A stretch of 64,000 bases of DNA, from contig NZ_JAYKZX010000003.1 in NCBI RefSeq assembly GCF_035989265.1, positions 1,302,001 through 1,366,000 of the forward strand. The letters are read 5' to 3'. Shown here in pieces: positions 45,220 to 53,468 of this stretch. Within the stretch, counting starts at the first letter, position 1, and each line of letters opens with the position of its first letter. The notes beneath the pieces are model-generated. The model did no database searches. It saw only the letters and a program-made list of their open reading frames with translations, and was not told where the DNA came from. This stretch comes from Sphingobium sp. HWE2-09. GTDB taxonomy: Bacteria; Pseudomonadota; Alphaproteobacteria; Sphingomonadales; Sphingomonadaceae. The position numbers and the translations under genes are program-made.

Positions 45220-45951
45220 TTAGCGGGGCAATGCGGGCTTTCCCGCCTTCTTGCGATCGAGGCAGTTGTCTTCCAGGAATGGTTCGTCCTGCTGACGCTT
45301 GTAGGTCAGCACCGTTTCCCAAGGCCGCGTGAAGTTGGTCGGATCGGTAATGGTGATCCGGTCCTCCAGCGTGTCGCGATCCTTCAACCGGATATGTTCG
45401 ACCAGTTCGAGCGTGTCGCTGCCCGACACCAGATTGTCCAAAAGCTTGTCGGGCAGAAAACCCAAGGACTTCACGACCAGCGTATCGCCGCTCCATTGTC
45501 CGAAACTGGCGCCGTTCATGGAATCCACTTCCGGGCGCTTTTGCGGAACGTCGCGCATGTCGATCTGCCGGAACAGGCGGTTCCATTCGAACGCCATCGT
45601 CACCACGCGCTCGCGCTGGATCAGCCGGAAGCGACCGGGGACCAGCATCAATCGGGGCAGCCCCGGCGCGGAACAGGTCGACGCCGTCTGGTCGAAGCTC
45701 AGATCCCGCTTGGCCGCGTCCTTTTTGTTCTGCTCATACTGCGCCAGCCCGTCCTTCGTGAAAGGCGGCTTTGCAGCATCGGTCGGGACCAGCGCCGTTT
45801 GCGGCGACGCCAGCTTCCATGCGCCTTCCAGATTGACGGACCCCGACGGCGCAGTGGACTGCGCCATCGCCATCGGCGCGCACACCAATCCGGCCAACAG
45901 CGCCGTCATGCCCGCATGGCGTCGCAGGGCGGCGCCCAAAATCTGTTTCAC
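45220..45951 (-). CDS. Family A secreted protein of unknown function (copy 3)
   Basis: A protein of 243 residues from the GTG at 45951, which has AAGGG seven bases upstream and gives a clean signal peptide ('MTALLAGLVCAPMAMAQ'). An ATG at 46092 would overlap the upstream stop but adds an unlikely leader. Family A motifs: 'NLEGAWKLASPQTAL', 'TCSAPGLPRLMLVPGRFRLI', 'MAFEWNRLFRQIDMRDV', 'FGQWSGDTLVVKSLGF', 'DTLEDRITITDPTNFTRPW' and 'LEDNCLDRKKAG'. 'GQW' replaces the 'GHW' of the others. It forms the third pair with family B copy 3, here in B-A order. Confidence 0.78.
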   Translation of the reverse strand: MKQILGAALRRHAGMTALLAGLVCAPMAMAQSTAPSGSVNLEGAWKLASPQTALVPTDAAKPPFTKDGLAQYEQNKKDAAKRDLSFDQTASTCSAPGLPRLMLVPGRFRLIQRERVVTMAFEWNRLFRQIDMRDVPQKRPEVDSMNGASFGQWSGDTLVVKSLGFLPDKLLDNLVSGSDTLELVEHIRLKDRDTLEDRITITDPTNFTRPWETVLTYKRQQDEPFLEDNCLDRKKAGKPALPR

Positions 45952-46091
45952 CAGGGAACCCTTTTTCACTGTCTTCGCCGTGATCGCGCCATGGGCGCAT
46001 GCCGACATCAGGACCGCCGATCGATCGGGCGGGGAGCGGCGCGCACATCCTGGCGCCGGGAGGGCTTTTGCCGTTGCAGCAGGTTGCGCCA

Positions 46092-47084
46092 TCACCTGTC
46101 GTCCGGTTCCGGGATCAGGCCGAAGGCGCTGCCCCCACCCTCCGACGCCTGAGATTCGCAATTATATTCTTCCAGGACGTTCTTGTCGGGACGCCACGCG
46201 AAGGTGCGGACGAACGACCAGGGCGCACTGTACATCTTGGCGTCGTAGACGGTCGCAAAGATTTCCAGCTTGGGCTTGCCATAGTCGATCTTGCGGATGC
46301 GATAGACGATCCGGGCATCCTTGGACGCGGGCGTGCCGTCGAAATCCGTCCAGAAGCGATCCTTGTAGTTGGTCGTTTCCACGACCAGCGTGTCGCCTTC
46401 CCAATGGCCGATGGAATCGCCCATATAAGCGCGCGGCGCCGACGCATCATGGGTCGTCCGATCGAGGCGAATGGACCAGGCGGCGTGATCCATCGCGAAC
46501 AGGATCAGAACCTCCTTGTCCGTTTGATAGATCTGGAAGGGATAATAGAGGCCGAACAGCCAGGGTTGCGCGGGCGGCCTGCATTCTCCCGAAGCATTGG
46601 AATAGGGCTTGCCATCGACATAGGTCGATTTCACGCGCCGATCGCGAATGCTGCGCCCCAAAGGAGTGAAGGGAACGTCATTGCCGTAGACGTCCCATTC
46701 GACGCGCGCGATCGCCGGCTGGTCCTTTGCCCAGGCGCCTTCGAGATTGCGGGGATCGGACGATGGCTTGGGCGCATCGGCAGCCAAGGGCGGATAGAGG
46801 TTGCGGATGACGCCCGCTTCCGCCGTAACGCCGAACAACACCCGGCCGCCACCCGGGCCGAAAACCGGAAGGTCGGGATTCTTGGGCAGCGGCGGCGGCC
46901 CCTGCATCTTGGAGGGCGGTCCCGACGCCCCGTCAGGTGGCGGCGGCATGCCATCGGCAGGGGGCTGCATACCCCCCGCAGGCGGTTGCACACCGGCGGG
47001 CGGCCCCGACTGCGCAAGCGCCCCCTGCGTCGCCGCCATCACGCTCAACGTACCCACCAGCAAGGTCAGGGACCACCGCATCAA
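46092..47084 (-). CDS. Family B secreted protein of unknown function (copy 3)
   Basis: A 330-residue exported protein. The signal peptide ends 'ATQGALAQ' and is followed by a Pro/Gly-rich linker of about 45 residues. Core: 'DPRNLEGAWAKDQPAIARVE', 'GECRPPAQPWLFGLYYPF', 'DSIGHWEGDTLVVETTNY', 'LEIFATVYDAKMYSAPW' and 'EEYNCESQASEGGG'. Both family B cysteines are kept. The ATG overlaps the DUF6152 stop (ATGA). Compared with copies 1 and 4, the 'EEYHGRW' motif is changed to 'AMDHAAW'. Confidence 0.82.
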   Translation of the reverse strand: MMRWSLTLLVGTLSVMAATQGALAQSGPPAGVQPPAGGMQPPADGMPPPPDGASGPPSKMQGPPPLPKNPDLPVFGPGGGRVLFGVTAEAGVIRNLYPPLAADAPKPSSDPRNLEGAWAKDQPAIARVEWDVYGNDVPFTPLGRSIRDRRVKSTYVDGKPYSNASGECRPPAQPWLFGLYYPFQIYQTDKEVLILFAMDHAAWSIRLDRTTHDASAPRAYMGDSIGHWEGDTLVVETTNYKDRFWTDFDGTPASKDARIVYRIRKIDYGKPKLEIFATVYDAKMYSAPWSFVRTFAWRPDKNVLEEYNCESQASEGGGSAFGLIPEPDDR

Positions 47085-47509
47085 TTGGCTCGCTTCAATG
47101 TCGGCAGGCCAAGATCGGTGGGCAGTTCGCCCTGATTGCCCGGGCCATACAGCACCTTGCCGTTCGCCAGCGTGACGGAGCGCAATGTGCCGCCCGGCTC
47201 GCCTGAACGGATCGGCGCGATGACGACTTTCAGCTTGTCGCCGACCTTGAACATTTCAGGCTTCCAACCCAATCGCCGCGCCAGGCCTGGCGAACCGGAT
47301 TTTATGGCCCATTCGACCATTCCACCTTTACCATTGGGGATGACGACCTGAAGAAAACAATGGGGGTTCATCCATTGCAGTTTCTTGAGGGTTCCGTTGA
47401 GTGTAACGGTTTTATTATAGTCGTAATTAGCGGTCGAATGATGGGAGATCGCTTGCGACCCCACCGTCATCGCGGCTACCGCAAATACCAGTTTCAAATA
47501 TTGTTTCAT
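47081..47509 (-). CDS. DUF6152 family periplasmic protein (copy 2)
   Basis: A 142-residue exported protein. The start at 47509 gives 'MKQYLKLVFAVAAMTVGSQA' as signal peptide. The mature N-terminus 'ISHHSTANYDYNKTVTLNGT' and 'LKKLQWMNPHCFLQVVIPNG' match DUF6152. It is closer to generic DUF6152 proteins ('MNPH') than copies 1 and 3 ('GAPHSS'). It heads cassette 2 (DUF6152, B, A). Confidence 0.87.
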   Translation of the reverse strand: MKQYLKLVFAVAAMTVGSQAISHHSTANYDYNKTVTLNGTLKKLQWMNPHCFLQVVIPNGKGGMVEWAIKSGSPGLARRLGWKPEMFKVGDKLKVVIAPIRSGEPGGTLRSVTLANGKVLYGPGNQGELPTDLGLPTLKRAN

Positions 47510-47671
47510 GGCTTTGCAGAATCCATATCCCAAAACTTCGATCAGAGCGCGAATGTTTCGCACATAATCGATGATACGCTATCGATCATATATTATATGT
47601 ATTGAGTGCTTAGGCATAGCGCCGTACATTTCCGCACTCAAACATCTTTACATAACTTTACGTCCATATCT
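47510..47671. promoter_or_regulatory. AT-rich gap between receptor and DUF6152 copy 2
   Basis: This 162-base gap is much richer in A/T than the flanking genes and holds a near-palindrome (CATATA-T-TATATG, 47587-47599). It is the largest gap inside the otherwise tightly packed gene run from 50.0 to 34.4 kb. It could carry an internal promoter for the downstream genes or attenuate reading from the receptor. No strong terminator with a T-run was found. Confidence 0.35.
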
Positions 47672-50050
47672 TCAGAAGTCTGCCGCCAGGACTACGCCGA
47701 ATGTTCTGGGGTCAGCATATCTGGCGATGACGATATTGGCCGGAGGAGGACCACCGGGCGTGCCGACTCCCGGAACGACCGATCCCGTCTGGATGTAGCG
47801 GCGGTCGCCGATATTGCGGACATAGGCGGTGATCGAATAGCGACCGGCGATGGTCCAGGTTGCATGAGCGTTGGCGACGAATTGATCGTCGACCCGAACC
47901 GACGGCGCCAGCCCATTGGCGATATCGACCTGACTAAGATAGGTAAAGTCGTAGCCGGAGCGATAGATGCCATCGACGCCAAGTTCGAGGATATGATTAT
48001 CCGCAAGATCGATATGTCGAATATAGGAAATATTGGCAGTGACCGGCGATATACCGGCAATTTTTTCCTGTGCGATATTGCTCGCAAAGTTGGCCGTCTT
48101 ATCTTTGAACTTGGCATCAGTGTAGACGATGTTGAAACCGATCCTGTCATTGGGACTGGGTCGGAATGCCGCCTCCAACTCGGCACCCTTTATTTCCGCC
48201 TTCGATGTCAGGGTCACGAGGTTGAGCGTGGGGTCGCCGGGCGGGGCCACATTGACGCCACCGACCTGATAGCCGCCATAGCGATAATAATAGATCGCGC
48301 CATTGAGCTGGAGCGTGTTGCCGAACAGGCGGTTCTTCGTCCCGATTTCATAGGCCGTCAGCGTTTCGGTATCGAAGTCAGCGATATAGGGCCCGGCCGC
48401 CCCGGAGGTGACGTTGATGTCGCCCGGCAGAAATCCAGTCGATACAGAGGCATAGACCAGATTTTCCGGCGTGAGGTCATGTTCGACGCGCAGCTTGAAC
48501 GTCATATTGTTGAACACGCGCTTGCTGGTATCCGGCCGCACCTGCAACGTTACGGGAATGCTCGTCGGCGGAAAGGTGGAAAGGTCCGAGACGATGGACG
48601 TATAATCCTGATCCGTCGTAATCTTCGTATGGTCGTAGCGAATGCCTGCGGTCAATCGGGTCTGATCCGTAAAGGAAAAGCTACCCTCTCCAAAGACTCC
48701 CAGATCCGTCGTCAGCTTCTTGTTAAGCGTCGACTCATAGCTCAGATTATAGACTCCATCGGTAGGAAGCCCCTCTGGCGGCACGACCACGCCCGGCACC
48801 GTCGGCGGCGCAGCGGGCGCTGGCGTCTGATTTTCGACCAGATTATGATTGCGAAGGTCGTTGCGGTAATAATATCCGCCGACCTGCCACTTCAAACGGG
48901 AAGTGCCGCTGGACGCGAGACGCAGTTCCTGGGTCAGGAAATGATCGCGAGGCGTTTCGATCGTTTGGCGGATCAGCAATCCGCCCTGCGTAAAGGCTTG
49001 CCCACTCTGTTCCCATGTGCGGAATGCAGGGATATAGGTCAATGCAGCTGCGCCCAAGTCCCAGTCGAGTTGCGCCCAATACATGCGGAACTTGTTTTTG
49101 GCGTCGCCGATCGGGACATCGCTATAGGTCAGCTTGCCGGGCGACAGCACCTGCCCGTTGATCTCGCCCGAATGCGTTTCGTTATCCTGGAATGCAAAGC
49201 CTGCCAGCAACGAGAAATTATCGGTCGGCGCGTACAGCGCCTTGATCCTGCCCTCTGTCGTGGAAATCGCATCACCGTCTTTGGCGTAATAGCCATCGCG
49301 GCTATAATAATTGCCGGACGCGCGTACGGCAAAATGCTCGCCGACAGGGATGTTGATGGCGCCGGTGACATGCGCCAGATCGGCAGTACCGACCTCCGCT
49401 GCCGCGTTGCCGCCCCATTGACCGACCAGTGGATCGCGCGTGTGGATCGCGATCACGCCTGCAGTCGCACTGCGACCATATAATGTACCCTGCGGACCGC
49501 GCAGCACTTCGACCCGACCGATATCATAGGCGCCACCAATGCCCCCGGCGATATCATCGGTGTAGATGGCGGTGGCAGGCACCGTCGAATTGATGCTGCC
49601 GCCCAGGGGCGCGTTCGAACCGATCCCCCGGATCGAAATCCCCGTGCCTGGCGTGTCGGTGCCGGCACCAGCGGCACCGACATCGGCGCCCCCCGCCACG
49701 CCGGGCACATCTTCCAATATCTGGCGAAGGGTGAATTTTCCTTCCTTTTGCAACTGTCCGCCCTGACGGACACTGACCGATGCAGCCGTATTCTGAAGAG
49801 ATTCCATACGGCGTTCCGCCGTGACGATAATCTCATCCAGGGCGGTGGTCGGACGCGTCGCCGCCGTCTGCGCATGGGAAGGCATCGCAGCCATGCCCAC
49901 GATCGCCGTGCCGACGAGCGACGCCATCCGCACCGACATCACATGCTTATGAGGTCGGGCAAGATCGCGAACGATGCGCATTGGCGGATTCGAAACCACC
50001 ACGGCTTTCAGCGATTGCTCGACCTTTTCAGTCTTCAATTTCATGATCAT
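47672..50050 (-). CDS. TonB-dependent receptor heading the long operon
   Basis: A 792-residue outer-membrane receptor. The signal peptide appears late ('MASLVGTAIVGMAAMPSHAQ', residues 42-61), so the first 40 residues may not be translated and an internal ATG (the MSVRM start) is possible. Plug: 'ALDEIIVTAERRMESLQNT' and 'YDIGRVEVLRGPQGTLYGR'. The barrel ends in 'DPRTFGVVLAADF'. It resembles the receptor at 36.6-38.8 kb in plug sequence and in its barrel ('DHFLTQELRLASSG'). It is the first gene of the run of about 16 genes on this strand and probably imports the pathway substrate. Confidence 0.92.
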   Translation of the reverse strand: MIMKLKTEKVEQSLKAVVVSNPPMRIVRDLARPHKHVMSVRMASLVGTAIVGMAAMPSHAQTAATRPTTALDEIIVTAERRMESLQNTAASVSVRQGGQLQKEGKFTLRQILEDVPGVAGGADVGAAGAGTDTPGTGISIRGIGSNAPLGGSINSTVPATAIYTDDIAGGIGGAYDIGRVEVLRGPQGTLYGRSATAGVIAIHTRDPLVGQWGGNAAAEVGTADLAHVTGAINIPVGEHFAVRASGNYYSRDGYYAKDGDAISTTEGRIKALYAPTDNFSLLAGFAFQDNETHSGEINGQVLSPGKLTYSDVPIGDAKNKFRMYWAQLDWDLGAAALTYIPAFRTWEQSGQAFTQGGLLIRQTIETPRDHFLTQELRLASSGTSRLKWQVGGYYYRNDLRNHNLVENQTPAPAAPPTVPGVVVPPEGLPTDGVYNLSYESTLNKKLTTDLGVFGEGSFSFTDQTRLTAGIRYDHTKITTDQDYTSIVSDLSTFPPTSIPVTLQVRPDTSKRVFNNMTFKLRVEHDLTPENLVYASVSTGFLPGDINVTSGAAGPYIADFDTETLTAYEIGTKNRLFGNTLQLNGAIYYYRYGGYQVGGVNVAPPGDPTLNLVTLTSKAEIKGAELEAAFRPSPNDRIGFNIVYTDAKFKDKTANFASNIAQEKIAGISPVTANISYIRHIDLADNHILELGVDGIYRSGYDFTYLSQVDIANGLAPSVRVDDQFVANAHATWTIAGRYSITAYVRNIGDRRYIQTGSVVPGVGTPGGPPPANIVIARYADPRTFGVVLAADF

Positions 50051-50173
50051 CCGCCCCTACAGATTATAATTTGTCGCGCTCTCAATAGGCGCGTTTTTAT
50101 ATTTCACGTCACTACGTGCTCAACCAGCCCGCAATTACGAAAACAGTATCCATTTTAATGTTCAAATATTATC

Positions 50174-50192
50174 TATTGATATTCAATCAATA
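50174..50192. repeat. Inverted repeat TATTGAT-N5-ATCAATA, candidate operator
   Basis: A perfect 7-base inverted repeat with five-base spacer, in an AT-rich block about 124 bases upstream of the receptor start. The size and symmetry fit a dimeric repressor or activator site. Which regulator would bind is unknown. Confidence 0.4.
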
Positions 50193-50573
50193 TTGGTTTT
50201 GCCTGTTTCAGCAATGTGCAATGAGGTTTCATTGTTTTAAGGTGCAAGCCTGATGGCTGGCAAAACTTGCAAACCGGATCGATCGTCGGCCGATATCGGG
50301 GACGCCCAATTCACCACGATCGAACGCGGATGCGAACGATATCGCATCGCCAAAGCCAGCTCCTCTCTGCCGGGATCAATGACCCGATCATTCTTATATT
50401 GAACCATGTGGTCATATTTGACCTTATTAGTCAATTGAAATTTGGACGTAAGCCGCACGACATGGATAGCGAGAATATAAGCTCTTTTGCGTGGGCATGG
50501 CTTTAAGCGCTGGGGCAATGATATTATCGCAGAGAGCGCGCACGATGCGCCGTCGCCCTTCCCCAACGTGGTT

Positions 50574-50601
50574 CGGGCGCCGACATGACTGCCGACGCCC
50601 G
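50574..50601 (-). terminator. Hairpin downstream of the DUF6644 gene
   Basis: CGGGCG and CGCCCG form a six-base-pair stem with a 16-base loop, about 30 bases after the stop of the DUF6644-like gene. There is no T-run following it on the minus strand, so this is only a weak candidate for transcription termination. Confidence 0.3.
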
Positions 50602-50629
50602 TTGTGGCTGTTGCGGTAGGATGGACCGT

Positions 50630-51145
50630 TCAGGCGAGCGGGTAGGAATAGCCGATCCAGCGGCCCAGAAAGACGATGAGGATCCAGAGCGTCAGCGAAC
50701 TGATGCCCGCGACCTTTGCAGCGGTGGGGGTGGGCAGGCGGTCGTCCCACTCGCCGATCTTGCGATAGGCGGTCAGGTGGAAGATGCCCATGTTGATGCC
50801 CGCGATGACGATGGCGACCAGCTTGAAGCGGAACGGCATGCTTTCATAATAGCCGGTCGCGTTGGACAGGAAGAGCAGCGAGCCGGTGATGATCGCAAAG
50901 GCGAAGGCCACCCAGGTAAAGGGCAGCATGTCCACGATCAGCTGACGCGCGCCGCGACGGTGCGAGGAAAAGCCGATGAGCCGCAGATCGACGATGGCGA
51001 TCGTGCCCACGACGATGGCGATCATCAGCACATGGGTGCTTTCGATCCAGGGGAAGAGCGTCCCGCTCTCGCGGATCGCCGTGCCGATCGCCGAATCATA
51101 TAGCGTCTGCATCAGGCCGCCCTGGGTTTCGAGGCTGGGAACCAT
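50630..51145 (-). CDS. DUF6644-like four-helix membrane protein (copy 2)
   Basis: A 171-residue integral membrane protein with four to five predicted helices. It is related to the upstream gene: both have a 'DLRL' turn after the first helix pair and a C-terminal 'GRWI.Y' motif ('FLGRWIGYSYPLA'). His residues in 'IESTHVLM' and 'GIFHLTAYR' could be ligands for haem or metal. GGAG eight bases before the ATG supports the start. DUF6644 has no known function; it often neighbours DUF6152 as far as I recall. Confidence 0.7.
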   Translation of the reverse strand: MVPSLETQGGLMQTLYDSAIGTAIRESGTLFPWIESTHVLMIAIVVGTIAIVDLRLIGFSSHRRGARQLIVDMLPFTWVAFAFAIITGSLLFLSNATGYYESMPFRFKLVAIVIAGINMGIFHLTAYRKIGEWDDRLPTPTAAKVAGISSLTLWILIVFLGRWIGYSYPLA

Positions 51146-51169
51146 GGGATATTCTCCGGACAGATGGGA

Positions 51170-51658
51170 TTATTGGTAGTAGGCGATCCAGCGTCCGCAG
51201 AAGACGACCATCATCCAGATCGCGAGCGAGGCCCAGGCCATCGGCTTGATCAGCCGGGCCGCGCGGGCATGTTCGATCCGATAATCGGGATGCAGGATGG
51301 GATAGCGGAACAGCAAAGTCAGGGTGAAGCCGGTAAGGACCAGCGCCATCTTGACCCAGAAGACCAGGTTCGTGAGCACGCGATAGGGTTCGGCCAGGCC
51401 CAGCACGAAACCCGACGTCAGCAGCACGGCCAAGCCCGACCACATCCAGGGGAGATGGCGCTTGACCACGCCGCGCGGCGTTTCATCGGTGGCGAGCACG
51501 CCCGCCAGGCGCAGGTCCATCACGATGGCCGCGCCGATCACCGCGGCGATCGCGACGATATGGACGCTCTGCACCGCAGGGACGATCCATGCGGTTTCGC
51601 GCAGGCCCGTGCTGATCGCGGTGCCGTAGAGACTTTGAGCAAATTTTTCGACTGACAT
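51170..51658 (-). CDS. DUF6644-like four-helix membrane protein (copy 1)
   Basis: A 162-residue membrane protein with helices 'VHIVAIAAVIGAAIVMDLRL', 'MWSGLAVLLTSGFVLGL', 'VFWVKMALVLTGFTLTLLF' and 'WASLAIWMMVVFCGRWIAYY'. The His of 'QSVHIV' aligns with that of the next gene. GAGGAA precedes the ATG. The tandem arrangement suggests a heterodimer or a recent duplication. It sits downstream of cassette 3 in the same direction. Confidence 0.7.
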   Translation of the reverse strand: MSVEKFAQSLYGTAISTGLRETAWIVPAVQSVHIVAIAAVIGAAIVMDLRLAGVLATDETPRGVVKRHLPWMWSGLAVLLTSGFVLGLAEPYRVLTNLVFWVKMALVLTGFTLTLLFRYPILHPDYRIEHARAARLIKPMAWASLAIWMMVVFCGRWIAYYQ

Positions 51659-51766
51659 GTCGGGGTTCCTCGCGGCTGGGGCGGACGTGTCGATTTCGAT
51701 CGAAACGCGTGCATTGCAGAGCTTTTCAAGAAAAGCCGCTCTGCACGCGCCGTCGAAACCAGCCGG

Positions 51767-52375
51767 TTACGGCTGATTGCCGGGGGGCGGCGGCATCATA
51801 GCTGCCGGAGGCATGGCACCTGGAGGCGGACCACCGGGAGGCATGGCACCGGTCGGCGGCATGCCCGGACCGCCGACGCCCGATGGCTTCTGGCTCAGGT
51901 CCCAATGCTCGACCAGCTTGCCGTCCTTTACCCGGAACATGTTGAAGATATAGGATTGCTGGACCTTGCCGGTCGCTGGATCTGGCATCTCGCGCGATGT
52001 CAGCATCATGACCAGATCATTTTCCGCCATGATCGCGATCGGCTTGGCCGGTGGCGGGGCTTTCATCGCCGGCATGGACTGGAACATATGCACCAGCTTG
52101 TCGCGCCCGTTACCGGTCCCCCCTTCATCGGCGAACGCGGCGGCATGCTGAATATAGTTGGGGCTGATATAGCGTTCGGCGATGCCCTGGATGCGCGCCT
52201 TCATGGCGTTTGCGGCATCGGCGTCGTCCAGCGCCTTGTAGAAATCGACCACGACTTTCCGGTTGGCGGCTTCCGCGGGTGTTTCATGAGCGCTGGCGGG
52301 CGAAACGGCGGCCAGCATCGCCGCTAGCGATATGCCAATCCCCGCCCATGTGCCAAAGCGTGTCGATATGCGCAT
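51767..52375 (-). CDS. SnoaL-like secreted protein with Pro/Gly-rich tail
   Basis: A 202-residue exported protein. AGGAGAG five bases before the ATG at 52375 gives a strong start; the signal peptide ends 'SPASA'. 'VVVDFYKALDDADAANAMKA', 'YISPNYIQHAAAFADEG' and 'FNMFRVKDGKLVEHWDLSQ' match SnoaL-like NTF2 folds and resemble the protein at 39.4-40.0 kb. The last 45 residues are Met/Pro/Gly-rich and repetitive. It follows the A/B pair of cassette 3. Confidence 0.78.
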   Translation of the reverse strand: MRISTRFGTWAGIGISLAAMLAAVSPASAHETPAEAANRKVVVDFYKALDDADAANAMKARIQGIAERYISPNYIQHAAAFADEGGTGNGRDKLVHMFQSMPAMKAPPPAKPIAIMAENDLVMMLTSREMPDPATGKVQQSYIFNMFRVKDGKLVEHWDLSQKPSGVGGPGMPPTGAMPPGGPPPGAMPPAAMMPPPPGNQP

Positions 52376-52456
52376 GACGTCTCTCCTGTACGATCGGCTT
52401 TCGATAGAGCCTTCAAGGTTCATCCCCGAAGATGTCGTCCGGGGCGGTATGGCAAT

Positions 52457-53436
52457 TCACTCAACGGGTTCGGGCACCAGCCCTGCATCGACCGGGACAC
52501 CAGGATCGCCGACTTGCTCTTCGCAATTATATTCGGAGAATACAGCCTGATGGGGAACCCATCCGAAGGTGCGCACGATCGACCATGACTTGGTGTAATA
52601 GGTCGGGTCGAAGACCGTAGTGGCGATCTCCAAAAACGGTGTCTCGTCCCCATTGCTGACCCTGCGGATGCGCTGGATCAGCTTGCCGTTGGCCGACAGC
52701 GGCGTACCATCGACGTCGAGCCAGATGGCCTGCTTGAAGTCGGTCGTCTCGACCACCAGCGTGTCACCGTCCCAATGGCCCACAGACTTGCCCATATATT
52801 GTTTCTGCGCAGGCAGCGGCATCGCCTGGGGATCGAGCGTGATGTTCCAGCGGCCGTGATATTCCTCGAACAGGAACGAGACATAGTCCTTGCCCTGCGT
52901 GATCAGGAACGGGAAGTTGAGATCATATTGCCATTGCGCACCGGGCGGACGGCATATGGCCGATGCGTTGATAAAGGGCTTGCCGTCGGCCAGCGACTTG
53001 ACGCGGCGGGCAATGACCTTCGCCCCCTCCATCGTATAGGGCAATGCTGCCCCATACATGTCCTTTTGCGACCGAAATTCGAGGATCTGGTTGTGAAACC
53101 AAGTCCCCTGAAAATCGCGCGGATCCGATGAAGGCATAACCGATCCTGCGGGCAATGGTGGCCGCGGGGGCAAAGCGCCGGGCGTGGGCGGCGGCAAGTC
53201 GGCGACGATCTTCTGCGCGGGCGTCAATACAGGACCAGGCGGCATGCCGGGAATGCCGCCGGGCGGTGCGCCACCTGCGCCGGGGGCAGCTTAAGCCCGC
53301 CGGCCGGGGGCGGCCCCGGCGGCGGCGAAGCTGGCTGGGCAAAGGTTGCGCTGCCGGTCGCCAAGGCGAGCGCGATCGTGGCAGCCCGCGCCAACGTCAA
53401 CGGGCGACAAGTGACCGAAAGGGCGAATGGGATCAT
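52457..53436 (-). pseudogene. Family B secreted protein (copy 4), frameshifted in N-terminal linker
   Basis: The conserved B core is intact: 'DPRDFQGTWFHNQILEFRSQ', 'AICRPPGAQWQYDLNFPF', 'FLFEEYHGRWNITLDP', 'SVGHWDGDTLVVETTDF' and 'SEYNCEEQVGDPG'. The signal peptide ('AATIALALATGSATFAQ') lies in another frame. The two join if one base is added to a five-base G run at 53282-53286, giving a continuous Pro/Gly-rich linker like those of copies 1 and 3. As read, no exported product would be made. A GTG at 53472 overlaps the family A stop (GTGA) and is an alternative start; the ATG at 53436 has GGAG nine bases upstream. Confidence 0.78.
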
Positions 53437-53468
53437 GCGGAAAGGCTCCAGATCAGATGGCGGCCGCG

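Larger units (their letters stand above)
50051..50629. promoter_or_regulatory. 579-base non-coding region upstream of the long operon
   Basis: No credible gene is seen. The right half is GC-rich with overlapping short frames that lack ribosome sites or family motifs. The part next to the receptor (about 50,060-50,230) is strikingly AT-rich and holds a perfect inverted repeat (see 50174-50192). It most likely contains the promoter and operator of the receptor operon, plus the 3' end of the DUF6644 transcript. Confidence 0.5.

Noticed and set aside
47606..49483. 625-codon open frame opposite the TonB receptor
   Set aside because: Composition is that of a reverse-complement shadow; the receptor frame has a signal peptide, plug and terminal Phe.
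53282..53286. Programmed frameshifting in family B copy 4
   Set aside because: No classical slippery heptamer and downstream structure was evident, and a similar homopolymer lesion occurs in an unrelated gene.
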